Source of the DNA: a virus
IMG/VR virus record: IMGVR_UViG_3300048592_000644
Span: 1-54,668 of that record
DNA length: 54,668 bases
Reading direction: 5' to 3' (one strand)
Positions 1-7,483 of the stretch are shown one piece after another (position 1 is the first letter of the stretch; each line of letters opens with the position of its first letter). The position numbers and the translations under genes were made by a program. Below the pieces are notes generated by a model that saw only the letters and a list, made by a program, of their open reading frames with translations, did no database searches and was not told the DNA's origin.

Positions 1-26
1 TTATGACATTTGCGTTACGTTGTCAA
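1..26 (-). promoter_or_regulatory. Early-type sigma70 promoter P1, reading out of the window
   Basis: Reading leftward, TTGACA (26-21) is followed by a 17-base spacer and the first three bases of a -10 box (TAA) before the window ends. The spacer holds GTAACGCAAA directly after the -35, as in the promoters at 8056-8084 and 52057-52085. It would transcribe genes left of the window. The palindrome at 37-50 lies about 10 bp upstream of the -35. The -10 is cut off, so strength cannot be judged. Confidence 0.6.
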
Positions 27-36
27 TATCTTTTGT

Positions 37-50
37 CTTGAATGTTCAAG
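37..50. repeat. Dispersed palindrome CTTGAATGTTCAAG, copy 1
   Basis: A 14-bp perfect palindrome apart from the central T-G pair. It overlaps the stop codon of the 46-756 gene and sits just upstream of promoter P1. It belongs to a family of ten perfect TTGAAYRTTCAA copies in the window; an operator-like role is inferred. Confidence 0.7.
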
Positions 51-756
51 GTATCAAATAAACCACTTCCCCGTTACCAGCCTCCCCCTTAACCAGTAGC
101 CCATCCCTAACTGCCCAAACTAAGTACCGTTTTTGCCAACGCTCTCTACCTGTTTTGAACATAGCCCGTTGTATGGCTTGTTTGGTGGTTGGTACTCTGG
201 CCTCTGTTAGCTCTTTTACAGTAGCCAATAGCTCAATAAACTTTTGTTTGCTCTTTAGGTTATGAGCCTGTTTTATGTTTGGCTTAGGGGCTTCTAGCGG
301 GTTCAGAGTATCAAGTTCGGTAACAGCATAAAACCATTTATCCTCCCCCGCCCATCTCCTTAAAATCCCCGCCTTTACGCCGTTGTCCATAGCTTGCCTT
401 AAAGCAGTGTCGCTAACTACGGCATCATGGTAAAAGTCGCCTATAAACTGTCTAATAATGTCAACGTCTATGTGCCTTAACCCTTCACTCTGCAAATAGC
501 CTATACAGCCCATTACCGCCCCTTCTAGCGTGTTTGGTGCATCGGCCGAGGCAAGAGGCGCACCCCACATTTTAGCGGCCTTCTTTTCAGCCTCTTGTAT
601 CGTTTTACCTTCGGCAAAAAAGGCTATCATCTCATTTATCCGGCGGGGAGCAAACACATAACCAGTCTTACTTTTCCTCACCACAAAACCATGAGGCCAT
701 TTGTAACCACATAACTCAGGTAATTCTTGCCCTGGGGCAATGTCATAAATCAGCAT
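46..756 (-). CDS. Hypothetical protein with two winged-helix-like segments
   Basis: A 236-residue soluble protein with no family I recognise. The middle (about 75-150) and the C-terminus (about 170-236) each read like a short winged-helix unit: helices followed by a basic recognition-like stretch and a hairpin ending in an aromatic or hydrophobic strand. DNA binding is therefore inferred, not shown. It lies after the terminator at 773-798, so it is probably expressed by read-through or from a promoter I cannot see. The stop overlaps the palindrome at 37-50. It closes the membrane/DNA module at the left end. Confidence 0.6.
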   Translation of the reverse strand: MLIYDIAPGQELPELCGYKWPHGFVVRKSKTGYVFAPRRINEMIAFFAEGKTIQEAEKKAAKMWGAPLASADAPNTLEGAVMGCIGYLQSEGLRHIDVDIIRQFIGDFYHDAVVSDTALRQAMDNGVKAGILRRWAGEDKWFYAVTELDTLNPLEAPKPNIKQAHNLKSKQKFIELLATVKELTEARVPTTKQAIQRAMFKTGRERWQKRYLVWAVRDGLLVKGEAGNGEVVYLIP

Positions 757-772
757 AGTTCACCTAACAAAA

Positions 773-798
773 AACAGCCTCGAATATTCGAGGCTGTT
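773..798 (-). terminator. Intrinsic terminator after the membrane coiled-coil gene
   Basis: A perfect inverted repeat with AACAGCCTCGAA as its left arm, followed on the minus strand by a run of T. It ends the 6186 to 820 leftward unit. The loop centre CGAATATTCG resembles the dispersed palindrome family with two changes. Confidence 0.85.
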
Positions 799-819
799 TA
801 CTAGAAAGATTATTTAATT

Positions 820-1833
820 TTAGTTTAGATGTTTAGAAGCATCTTCTACCCAACGCCGGGCGGTACGTTCAGCTTGCCCGTATTTTTCCATGACTGCTTT
901 CCAGTCACTTCCCGCAATAAACAACCAATCCTCTTGGGTTAGTTCGTTTTTGCGTTTTGGTGCGGCCGGGGCCGGGCTAGAAGCCGGGGCAATGGCTTGT
1001 ACTTGGATTTGCGCCTGTTTGGTTTGCTCTTGAGCGATACGCAACTGGTAAGCCAATTGGTCACGCTCTAATTTTTGACGGGCTTCGTCGGCTTCTTTTT
1101 GTAGTTTAAGGCTATGTTCTAGCTCTTGTGCTTTTAAGGCCATCTGGTGGGTAAATTCTCGTTCCTCTTTTTCCAGTTGATAAGCACGGTCGGCCGCTTC
1201 TTTGGCCTCACTCTCTAAGCGTGTTTGTTCAGCCTTAGCTACAGCCGAATCACTTTCAATCTTGGCTATTGCGGCTAATTGTTCGGCTTCTTTTTCTGTG
1301 GCGTGTTTTTGGTCAACCATGTTGGCAAAGTTCATCATACCATTAACCGCATAAGAAAGTGGGGCCAAGATGTAAAGCATGATACCGATAATCCGTAAGG
1401 CTTGGCTCATTTCTTCCAGTAGGATTAGGGCAACGATGGCAATAACAACATACAGCACCACACCTAAGCCGGAAACAAGGGCAAAGAATTTGTAGATTTT
1501 GACATGCTCTTTTAATTCAGCATCCCACAAGGCCATTAAGAAGCGAATGGTTGATTTAGCTGAACCCATACCCAACAGGTCAAGGCCAATAGCCATAGAA
1601 GCGGCCATAAAGAAAGCCACAAAATCACCTAACGCCTCACGCGCCCCATGATAGACGGCCGCCCCCATAAAGATAACCGGGGATAGCACAATAATCATAG
1701 GGGCAATGCGCCAAGAGGTTTCAGTAAACAGCCGTTGGATAGCGTCTACCGCTCCAATGGAGCTATCTACAAATGACCATTTAGAGGAACGTTCATTTAA
1801 CTTAATCATAGCAGGGCGGACATTTGTCAACAT
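820..1833 (-). CDS. Membrane protein with long coiled coil and C-terminal HTH-like segment
   Basis: A 337-residue protein. Roughly residues 45-165 hold four hydrophobic membrane segments. Residues about 175-275 form a charged Ala/Glu/Lys/Gln-rich coiled coil. After a Pro/Ala linker, the last 45 residues read like a helix-turn-helix (QAERTARRWVEDA would be the recognition helix). The start is set by GGAGATGC eight bases upstream. If the last segment binds DNA, this would be a membrane-anchored DNA tether. Neighbours are a cell-wall hydrolase and an FtsK-like ATPase. No named family is recognised. Confidence 0.65.
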   Translation of the reverse strand: MLTNVRPAMIKLNERSSKWSFVDSSIGAVDAIQRLFTETSWRIAPMIIVLSPVIFMGAAVYHGAREALGDFVAFFMAASMAIGLDLLGMGSAKSTIRFLMALWDAELKEHVKIYKFFALVSGLGVVLYVVIAIVALILLEEMSQALRIIGIMLYILAPLSYAVNGMMNFANMVDQKHATEKEAEQLAAIAKIESDSAVAKAEQTRLESEAKEAADRAYQLEKEEREFTHQMALKAQELEHSLKLQKEADEARQKLERDQLAYQLRIAQEQTKQAQIQVQAIAPASSPAPAAPKRKNELTQEDWLFIAGSDWKAVMEKYGQAERTARRWVEDASKHLN

Positions 1834-1888
1834 ATTAGCATCTCCTTTTACAAATCATGTGTCAAATGTCTGTCAAATGACAGACAAA

Positions 1889-2998
1889 CTAATTATGACT
1901 GACAAATTGTAATGGGTCAATGATTTGCCCATTTTTCTTTACCGATAGGTGGGTATGGCAATCTGTGGAGTTCCCATTAGAGCGTTCAACCCCTACAACT
2001 GTGCGCCCTTGTACCACCTCTTGCCCCACTTCTACGATGTAATCACCGTGCATCATTACCACTTCCAAGCCCAAAGGCTTGTTTTTTAAAGCCAAATAGC
2101 TGTTATTGGCCCCGTATGGCCCTACATAGCTATCAGTCCCTTTTCGCACGACAACCCCGGAAATAGGGGCATAAAGGGGAGTTCCGCATGGGGCAAGCCA
2201 ATCACGCCCCGGCCAATCACCCACCCCATGTAACCCATTGTCTACCAGAGTGGGGGTGACATTTGACGGGTACGGCAAAATCACCTCTCCCTCACCGGCC
2301 GGATAAATGTCTGGCACTTGTTTAGAGAGGTAGTTCACCCAAGCCGGTAAGGGGTTTTGAATTGACATATCTGGGGTACGCACTAATTCAGCCTTCGTAC
2401 AACCGTATTTATGTTGGGTATAAAACTCTCTAATCGCCTCACCATTACCACTTAAAACGCCCTTGTAAATGTCGTTTGTCCAACGGCTGTATCTTTGCGT
2501 CTCTTCTCCCCAATTCTTTGAATTTAAGGCCATAAAACCGCCGTTATAACCAGCAAAAGCATTGCCTACATCCCCCCCGGCCGCATTGAGGAAGGTGCGA
2601 TAAACCGCCGCTCCTTTGTCAATATTCACTTGCGGGTCATAAGCAAGGGGGAGTTCGTGGGACATGAAGTTTAGGGGCATCACTTGCATAAGCCCCATAG
2701 CCCCGGCCGATGACACCGCCTCTGGGTTGCCACATGATTCAACCAACATAATTGTTGCCAGGGCATTAGGGTCAACATCATAGGCCGATGCAGAACGCAC
2801 GATAAGCCGCTCCCAACGGGTGATAGTGGGGGGGAATAGGTGTGAGATTCGTTCAGTTTCAAACCCACCAGTGAGATAAACGTACCCTAACCAACCCCAA
2901 AAACAATAACGAAGGGCGGTACGGATACCCTTCCATACCGCCCCTAAATCAATCACTGTGCTAATTATGAGCGTTAAAACAGCCAGTAAGGTACTCAT
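1889..2998 (-). CDS. Membrane-anchored lytic transglycosylase-M23 peptidase
   Basis: A bifunctional cell-wall hydrolase of 369 residues. After a hydrophobic N-terminus (about 1-45, anchor), residues 70-160 match the soluble lytic transglycosylase fold: catalytic Glu87 in MLVESCGNP, then SAGAMGLMQVMP and AGYNGG. Residues about 250-366 match M23 (LytM) zinc endopeptidases: His257 and Asp266 near WPGRD, and HTH at 348-350 as remaining ligand and catalytic histidines. Enzymes of this kind open peptidoglycan locally for secretion, conjugation or virion entry. Here it sits 8 bp from an FtsK-like ATPase gene, far from the tail and lysis genes, which suggests a role with that ATPase rather than plain lysis. 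Confidence 0.85.
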   Translation of the reverse strand: MSTLLAVLTLIISTVIDLGAVWKGIRTALRYCFWGWLGYVYLTGGFETERISHLFPPTITRWERLIVRSASAYDVDPNALATIMLVESCGNPEAVSSAGAMGLMQVMPLNFMSHELPLAYDPQVNIDKGAAVYRTFLNAAGGDVGNAFAGYNGGFMALNSKNWGEETQRYSRWTNDIYKGVLSGNGEAIREFYTQHKYGCTKAELVRTPDMSIQNPLPAWVNYLSKQVPDIYPAGEGEVILPYPSNVTPTLVDNGLHGVGDWPGRDWLAPCGTPLYAPISGVVVRKGTDSYVGPYGANNSYLALKNKPLGLEVVMMHGDYIVEVGQEVVQGRTVVGVERSNGNSTDCHTHLSVKKNGQIIDPLQFVSHN

Positions 2999-3006
2999 TT
3001 TTGCCT

Positions 3007-4725
3007 CTAAAACATCTTTTCAAGGTTCTCTTTAATCTGCGAAACAGCGTTGTTACGCACGGCATTTTTGGAGTTCCAAATAGCCAAAATGGTTTTGTTT
3101 TGGCTATAGCCATTGAGCAACATAAACGATACTGCACGATGCTCCCCGGCCGTGATTCCGGGAATTGTGGCGGGGGATATGTCGCTCAAAAACTCAGTTA
3201 ATTTGGCTTTGACATAAGCCGGGATTCCCCCGCTATTAGCCTCTAAATCTTCATCTTCCCCTGGTACAATGCCTTGCACCACTGGCTGGTTATACCCCTC
3301 AAAAAGTGGTGTTTTAGTGGTGTTTTGCACTGGTGTAAACACTGGTGTTTCACCTTGCACCACCTCATAATTGGGGCGTTGCCAGTTCAGTTGGTTATTT
3401 TGCGCCCCGTTTTGCACCGGCCGGGAAACACTGGTGCGGCTGGTGTTTTGCCCGTTTGGATAAACCATAGGCATAGGTCGTTGTGTGGCCTCGTCCGGCC
3501 GGGTAGAGGGGTAATTGCCCATATATTCCCCTTCGCTTTCGTCATCGGTCGGCGGACGGTTATCCCCTTCGTTAATAGCTAATTGCTCCCAAAGAGGAGC
3601 CTGGGCAGGGGTTGGGCAGTGCTTTTTGTACAACTTCGGGTCGGGTAAGCGGGGGGTCACAAACTCTTGTTTGTTGCCTCCATACCCATCGGCAATAACC
3701 AGTTTTCGTTCCCCCGTTTTATGGTCTTTTAAGGCTTGGACAATGTAGGTGAAGTTTTGCATCAAATCAGTTTGCCCTTTCATATCCATTGTTTTCATCT
3801 GCTTGTCTTGTACCCCAAGCATTAGATGAATATTTAATTTCCGGCCCCGGCGTAGGATTTGCTCTACAACGGGTTTGACATACTGTGTATTAGCCGTTAC
3901 CGCCGCATATTCGTCAATAACCACATAAAGCGGGGGAAAATCCTCTGCCCCTTCTGCATATAACTTATTGCGGCGGTCGAATAACCGGCCGATGTTAACC
4001 GCCACTTTATCAATAAGGTCATAGTTGCTCCCCCGTCCGTAAACTTTGCACCCCGGCCACAGACCAATAGCGGCATCAGGGTCTAAGACAACCACTAAGC
4101 CTTGTTTAGCGGGGTCTGGTTCACGTTTAGCCCGTTTTACCCACATAGCGGTTAACGCATGATACAGGGTTGTTTTACCCCCCCCTGTATGCCCAATCAC
4201 AAGGTTATGCAGGGCATCAGCCAATAAAGTCATCACGGCCGGGTCTGATTGTTCACCAGCTAAGACAGGTCGGCCGGTCGGCAATGGTGCATGAGCGGCC
4301 GGGGCGGGGCTTTCGTGCCGCATAACAGGGGCAACGGGGCGGGACGGCTGACTAACCGGCCGGGGTATGTTTGGGGTAGTTGGGTTAGGCGAATTAGAGC
4401 CACCGGCCGGGGGATTGTCACCGAACACGCCCATAGTCACAATTTGACCTAAATCACCATTATTGAGGAAATGGTTAACTACCCGGTATGTGCCGTAGGT
4501 TAAAATGCCACCGCTTACGCAGGTAAAGGCAGAGATGGGTACAACTTCCTCTGGCCCAAAAACGTTTTCAATAAAACTAGCCCAGACAAAGCCTCCCCCA
4601 CAAACGGTAAATACTCCCACCCCGGCCGCTTTCACGACAAAACCGCCAGCATCATTTACGATGTCAGCCAAGCCCCGGCCGGTCGTGCGTTGGTTTACAA
4701 AGTTTCTTACTGTGGTCATGTCCAT
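3007..4725 (-). CDS. FtsK/HerA-superfamily membrane DNA translocase ATPase
   Basis: A 572-residue ATPase. Two N-terminal hydrophobic segments (about 28-48 and 62-80) are followed by a Pro-rich linker, Walker A GHTGGGKTT (about 178-186), Walker B LYVVIDE (about 266-272), and the GRKLNIHLMLGVQD stretch, which parallels the sensor region of FtsK/SpoIIIE and TcpA-type coupling proteins. A disordered Gln/Asn/Pro-rich region follows, then a short C-terminal HTH-like unit (GYSQNKTILAIW). The start at 4725 is chosen because AGGAG precedes it; an upstream in-frame start at 4791 has no ribosome site. It probably moves DNA at the membrane. No relaxase or VirB4-like ATPase is visible, so conjugation is not established. 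Confidence 0.8.
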   Translation of the reverse strand: MDMTTVRNFVNQRTTGRGLADIVNDAGGFVVKAAGVGVFTVCGGGFVWASFIENVFGPEEVVPISAFTCVSGGILTYGTYRVVNHFLNNGDLGQIVTMGVFGDNPPAGGSNSPNPTTPNIPRPVSQPSRPVAPVMRHESPAPAAHAPLPTGRPVLAGEQSDPAVMTLLADALHNLVIGHTGGGKTTLYHALTAMWVKRAKREPDPAKQGLVVVLDPDAAIGLWPGCKVYGRGSNYDLIDKVAVNIGRLFDRRNKLYAEGAEDFPPLYVVIDEYAAVTANTQYVKPVVEQILRRGRKLNIHLMLGVQDKQMKTMDMKGQTDLMQNFTYIVQALKDHKTGERKLVIADGYGGNKQEFVTPRLPDPKLYKKHCPTPAQAPLWEQLAINEGDNRPPTDDESEGEYMGNYPSTRPDEATQRPMPMVYPNGQNTSRTSVSRPVQNGAQNNQLNWQRPNYEVVQGETPVFTPVQNTTKTPLFEGYNQPVVQGIVPGEDEDLEANSGGIPAYVKAKLTEFLSDISPATIPGITAGEHRAVSFMLLNGYSQNKTILAIWNSKNAVRNNAVSQIKENLEKMF

Positions 4726-4736
4726 AACTACTACTC

Positions 4737-4997
4737 CTAACCTTTGAGGCGAGAGGCGACAAAGGCAATAAACAACAAAGTACCCAAACAACCAACAACG
4801 CCTAAAGAGCTATCTTCACTATTGAAAATCAAGGAAACCTGTGCATAAAAACTGAACATTACCCAAAAAACGAAGGTGCATAACAAGAAAAGGGACGTTG
4901 CCACTACCCCAAGCACCCGGCCGGAGTAGTTTTTGAGGCTCTTAAAGCCATTTACCAAAATATCTTTGATGGTACGCATTGCGTCTGGTTGCATCAT
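4737..4997 (-). CDS. Small two-helix membrane protein
   Basis: About 86 residues with two hydrophobic segments (about 30-50 and 62-82). The start at 4997 has AGGTG just upstream and slightly overlaps the end of the next upstream gene, suggesting translational coupling. An in-frame extension to 5159 overlaps the 5002-5877 gene completely and is rejected. It is sandwiched between the ATPase and a membrane-anchored protein, so a partner role in that complex is inferred. No family is recognised. Confidence 0.65.
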   Translation of the reverse strand: MMQPDAMRTIKDILVNGFKSLKNYSGRVLGVVATSLFLLCTFVFWVMFSFYAQVSLIFNSEDSSLGVVGCLGTLLFIAFVASRLKG

Positions 4998-5001
4998 ACA
5001 C

Positions 5002-5877
5002 CTACCGTACTGTGAAGATGGCCCCGGCCACGGCCGTACCAAATTGATTGAGATAACAACGGGGCAGTGAGTAGGTCGTACCAAACAACCAACCTGGGCT
5101 TGTTTCTTGGATAGTGGCTGTTTCATCACAAGCACTTGTCCACGCCTTTGCCCCGTCATTCAAAACCACATAAGTACCCCCCGCCAACATTTGCCGTGTT
5201 TGGGTTTGAATAGAACTGTCAGCCCAAAAACTATGTTGCACCCCGCCAAAGAACTGAGTGCGAGTGGTCAATACGGTTTCAGCCTGATTTAACTTATCTT
5301 GTGCCGCCAAACCTTGAACATCCAAAGGGGACATAGCCAAGATAGACTGAACTACCGCCCGGCCTTTGGTGCGGTCGCCGCTTTTTTCAGCATCGGCTAA
5401 CTGAGTGTAATAGCCGAACAATACCTGCATTTCTGCGGTAACGGTTACAGGCGGGGCATAGGAAACGGGTGGTTGGTTGACGGCCGGTACACCCCCGCTA
5501 TAGTTTGGTGGTGGAGCATACCCCCCGCCCACGGCCGGGGCTTGATACTGTTGAGGGGGAGTGTAGGGGGTGTTGGATTGGTAGTAATAATCCATTGTGG
5601 TATTCGTGGTATTGCCCCACAAACCAGTACGCAACCCCAAATTACCAACGGCGTGACTGGCTTCACCCACGATAGGCAACCAATTGTTTCCTACTTGAGT
5701 TTGGGATTTAGTGAAGGCCGTAGGCACTACCCAAACCAGCATGAATACCACAACTGCGGCCACAACACACATGCCGATAAGGTAATTCACGGCCGCTTTG
5801 GCGTTCATGGGGCGCAAATTCCACGCCACATAACCGGCAATACCAAAAATAATGAGGGTCAAAAAAAACGGGGTCAT
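5002..5877 (-). CDS. Membrane-anchored protein with Pro/Gly/Tyr-rich linker
   Basis: A 291-residue protein. Two hydrophobic segments (about 3-20 and 32-54) are followed by a low-complexity Pro/Tyr/Gly/Gln region (about 95-145), a helical segment (about 148-195), and a C-terminal beta-rich domain with two Cys (SACDE and PRCYL) that could form a disulfide if exported. The start is set by GGAGATGC. It belongs to the same leftward unit as the FtsK-like ATPase and cell-wall hydrolase. Function unknown; an extracytoplasmic scaffold is a reasonable guess. Confidence 0.6.
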   Translation of the reverse strand: MTPFFLTLIIFGIAGYVAWNLRPMNAKAAVNYLIGMCVVAAVVVFMLVWVVPTAFTKSQTQVGNNWLPIVGEASHAVGNLGLRTGLWGNTTNTTMDYYYQSNTPYTPPQQYQAPAVGGGYAPPPNYSGGVPAVNQPPVSYAPPVTVTAEMQVLFGYYTQLADAEKSGDRTKGRAVVQSILAMSPLDVQGLAAQDKLNQAETVLTTRTQFFGGVQHSFWADSSIQTQTRQMLAGGTYVVLNDGAKAWTSACDETATIQETSPGWLFGTTYSLPRCYLNQFGTAVAGAIFTVR

Positions 5878-5910
5878 ACAAGCATCTCCTTTGCTAGAAA
5901 TTCAGTTACA

Positions 5911-6186
5911 TTACAGAGGCCAATCATCAAACCAGATAATCAGCAAAACATCTAAAACAACTTGATACCATTTCAAAGGTATTGGTTGCCAGTTGGGTTT
6001 GTTTGATTTTGCCCGGTTACATTCCCGGCAACTACAAACAACGTTCCCCCAACTTCCCCCGCCCCTAGATACTGGTAAAACATGGTCAAACTCTAAGATG
6101 TCGGGGAACTTTCCACAGTACCTACAATGACCAAAGTCTCTAATAAGTACCCTTAACTTTGTTTTTGTAGATACATGCCTACTCAT
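5911..6186 (-). CDS. HNH endonuclease
   Basis: A 91-residue HNH nuclease. CRYCG (about 21-25) and CRECN (about 53-57) supply four zinc cysteines around the ββα-metal core with EFDHVLPVSRGG (DH being the catalytic pair) and the NVV/N segment. The size fits free-standing phage HNH proteins, which act in packaging, homing or nicking host DNA. It is the first gene of the leftward unit driven by the promoter at 6195-6224. It is not next to the terminase, so a packaging role is less likely than for typical terminase-linked HNH genes. Confidence 0.85.
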   Translation of the reverse strand: MSRHVSTKTKLRVLIRDFGHCRYCGKFPDILEFDHVLPVSRGGGSWGNVVCSCRECNRAKSNKPNWQPIPLKWYQVVLDVLLIIWFDDWPL

Positions 6187-6194
6187 AAACCCCT

Positions 6195-6224
6195 AGTTTA
6201 GCAATGTGGTACAAAATTGGTCAA
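6195..6224 (-). promoter_or_regulatory. Leftward promoter for the HNH/membrane module
   Basis: Reading leftward: TTGACC (6224-6219), an 18-base spacer, and TAAACT (6200-6195), about 8 bp from the HNH start codon. It overlaps the upstream side of the divergent rightward promoter at 6229-6257, so a single regulator could act on both. Confidence 0.5.
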
Positions 6225-6228
6225 ATGA

Positions 6229-6257
6229 TTGCCTAATTTTAACCACATGAATAGAAT
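6229..6257 (+). promoter_or_regulatory. Rightward promoter for the only plus-strand operon
   Basis: TTGCCT (6229-6234), a 17-base spacer and TAGAAT (6252-6257), followed within 20 bp by the GGAGATGC ribosome site of a leader peptide. It lies back-to-back with the leftward promoter at 6195-6224. Confidence 0.6.
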
Positions 6258-6278
6258 ATCGGCTTAGGAGATGCTTTT

Positions 6279-6347
6279 ATGAACAATCAAACGAAATACC
6301 CCTTTAGTTTTCTAAAAGGAGATGCCACCAATGCAGGAAACAAGTGA
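6279..6347 (+). CDS. Leader peptide, 22 residues, overlapping the next gene
   Basis: ATG at 6279 follows AGGAGATGC with a normal spacing. The frame encodes MNNQTKYPFSFLKGDATNAG plus two residues and stops at 6345-6347, inside the first codons of the next gene. The downstream gene's ribosome site (AAAAGGAGATGC) lies within this ORF, so its translation would change access to the next start. A leader peptide or translational coupler is inferred; it may be non-functional. Confidence 0.5.
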   Translation: MNNQTKYPFSFLKGDATNAGNK

Positions 6348-6885
6348 TTATATTTATTCTTTCGGGAAAACACTTCCTACTATCTCCCCCAAAGAACAAG
6401 AAGTTCTTGAGCAAGTCCGAAATATTAGCTTTGAAAGGGCGTTAAGTTCCTTCACAAATAAAGGGCATGACCCTCTCTCTTACACCCTAGTAACTCACGA
6501 AAAGGTTGTATGGCGCACTGAGATATTGATTGACTTTCGGGGGTTTAGTCGGCCGGTTGATTATCTCTACAAACCAACACCGCCCCCAACCAAAGAACGC
6601 CACAGTTTCACCTATCTTAGCCTTAGCATGTTTTTGGCTAACCCCTCAATCCTGCCGCTTAATGGGCAGTTAATCATGCCACCAGAGTATCTAAATCAAT
6701 CCCCTGTGCCAGAAGAAATAGGGATGCAATATTTTAATCTTCTCTCGCATGAACGGCCTAATCGCCCTAAAGACATAGTTCTGCATAGAAAAACTTACAG
6801 GGTTGGTATGATGCACTCTTGTTCCTTTTCGTTGGGCGAAGAGGTTTATTATTTATCTTGTTTTGCTTTTCAGAGGAGCGAGTAA
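6331..6885 (+). CDS. Hypothetical protein of the rightward operon
   Basis: A soluble protein of 184 residues without recognisable motifs. I place the start at 6331 because GGAGATGC ends six bases before it; the in-frame ATG at 6322 overlaps that ribosome site directly and is unlikely to be used. The stop overlaps the start of the helix-turn-helix gene (TAATG), so the two are coupled. It is one of only three full-size genes on the plus strand, together with a regulator-like protein, so a control or lysogeny-type function is possible but unproven. Confidence 0.6.
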   Translation: MQETSDYIYSFGKTLPTISPKEQEVLEQVRNISFERALSSFTNKGHDPLSYTLVTHEKVVWRTEILIDFRGFSRPVDYLYKPTPPPTKERHSFTYLSLSMFLANPSILPLNGQLIMPPEYLNQSPVPEEIGMQYFNLLSHERPNRPKDIVLHRKTYRVGMMHSCSFSLGEEVYYLSCFAFQRSE

Positions 6886-7175
6886 TGGATACCAGCGATT
6901 TATTGAACTCTGGTGAAGTGGCCTTGATGTTTAATGTGTCAATTTCTCGCGCCTCCAGGCTCATAAAAAGGGGCTTTGAAAAAAGCGGGGTTGGTTTTAA
7001 GAAGGGGCGCAACTGGTTTATTTTCCGCACAGAAGTAGAAGCTATTCGGCCCCGGCCCACGGCCGGGCGGCCGCGCAAAGGAACGGTAAAAAGTGAGTTA
7101 CAACAAAGCGATGAAACACGCGAACAATCCCCGGCGGTTCAAAATGACCAAAGCACAACGGGCGGGGAATCGTAA
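6885..7175 (+). CDS. Small helix-turn-helix (excisionase/MerR-like) protein
   Basis: A 96-residue protein starting at the ATG overlapping the previous stop, with AGAGGAG upstream. Residues about 6-50 (LNSGEVALMFNVSISRASRL, then a basic wing GFKKGRNWFIFRTEVEAI) match the layout of HTH_17/excisionase-type winged helices. The rest is a basic, disordered tail (RPRPTAGRPRKG). Such proteins regulate promoters or recombination. It is a candidate regulator of the divergent promoter pair at 6195-6257. No integrase is visible to partner it. Confidence 0.7.
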   Translation: MDTSDLLNSGEVALMFNVSISRASRLIKRGFEKSGVGFKKGRNWFIFRTEVEAIRPRPTAGRPRKGTVKSELQQSDETREQSPAVQNDQSTTGGES

Positions 7176-7419
7176 TGTAGGAATGGGGTTATCTGTTTTA
7201 GGCTCTCAGGAACGGCGGGGAAACCCTTCCTTTGGTGGGGGAATAGAGCATAAAAAGCTAATGAAACTTGTCTTACAGTATGATGACGAGACAGAGAAGT
7301 TACTGAAGGAAAACCCCAATCTGGTGATTGTGGGCAACCGGCCGGACAGACAAAAAATATTGTCTCTTTACTTCCCGGACGGGAATTACAATGACTGGAA
7401 GCCGGGGGATGACGAATAA
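7093..7419 (+). CDS. Hypothetical basic protein, last gene of the rightward operon
   Basis: Up to 108 residues, overlapping the end of the HTH gene by 83 bases in another frame. The start is uncertain: GTG at 7093 with a weak GGAA, ATG at 7111, or ATG at 7143. The N-terminal third is Arg/Lys/Asn/Gly-rich, the rest more ordered with a hydrophobic LVIVGN strand. No family is recognised. It ends 5 bp before the bidirectional terminator at 7425-7457. Confidence 0.5.
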   Translation: MSYNKAMKHANNPRRFKMTKAQRAGNRNVGMGLSVLGSQERRGNPSFGGGIEHKKLMKLVLQYDDETEKLLKENPNLVIVGNRPDRQKILSLYFPDGNYNDWKPGDDE

Positions 7420-7424
7420 CACAC

Positions 7425-7457
7425 AACAAAAAAGAGGCCAATGGCCTCTTTTTTGTT
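7425..7457. terminator. Bidirectional intrinsic terminator between convergent genes
   Basis: A nearly perfect 33-bp inverted repeat with arms AACAAAAAAGAGGCCA and its complement around one central base. It gives a GC stem with A and T runs on both strands, and separates the rightward operon from the leftward gene at 7484-7969. Confidence 0.9.
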
Positions 7458-7483
7458 ACTCTACCTTTTTTTTTACTTACGGC

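Noticed and set aside
4726-4791. A 22-residue N-terminal extension of the FtsK-like ATPase
   Set aside because: The ATG at 4725 has AGGAG at proper distance, whereas the upstream start has none and lies inside the coding sequence of the small membrane gene.
5473-5955. Plus-strand ORF of 160 codons opposite the Pro/Gly-rich membrane protein
   Set aside because: It overlaps a well-supported minus gene with a GGAGATGC start; composition mirrors the Pro/Gly/Tyr linker and no ribosome site is present.
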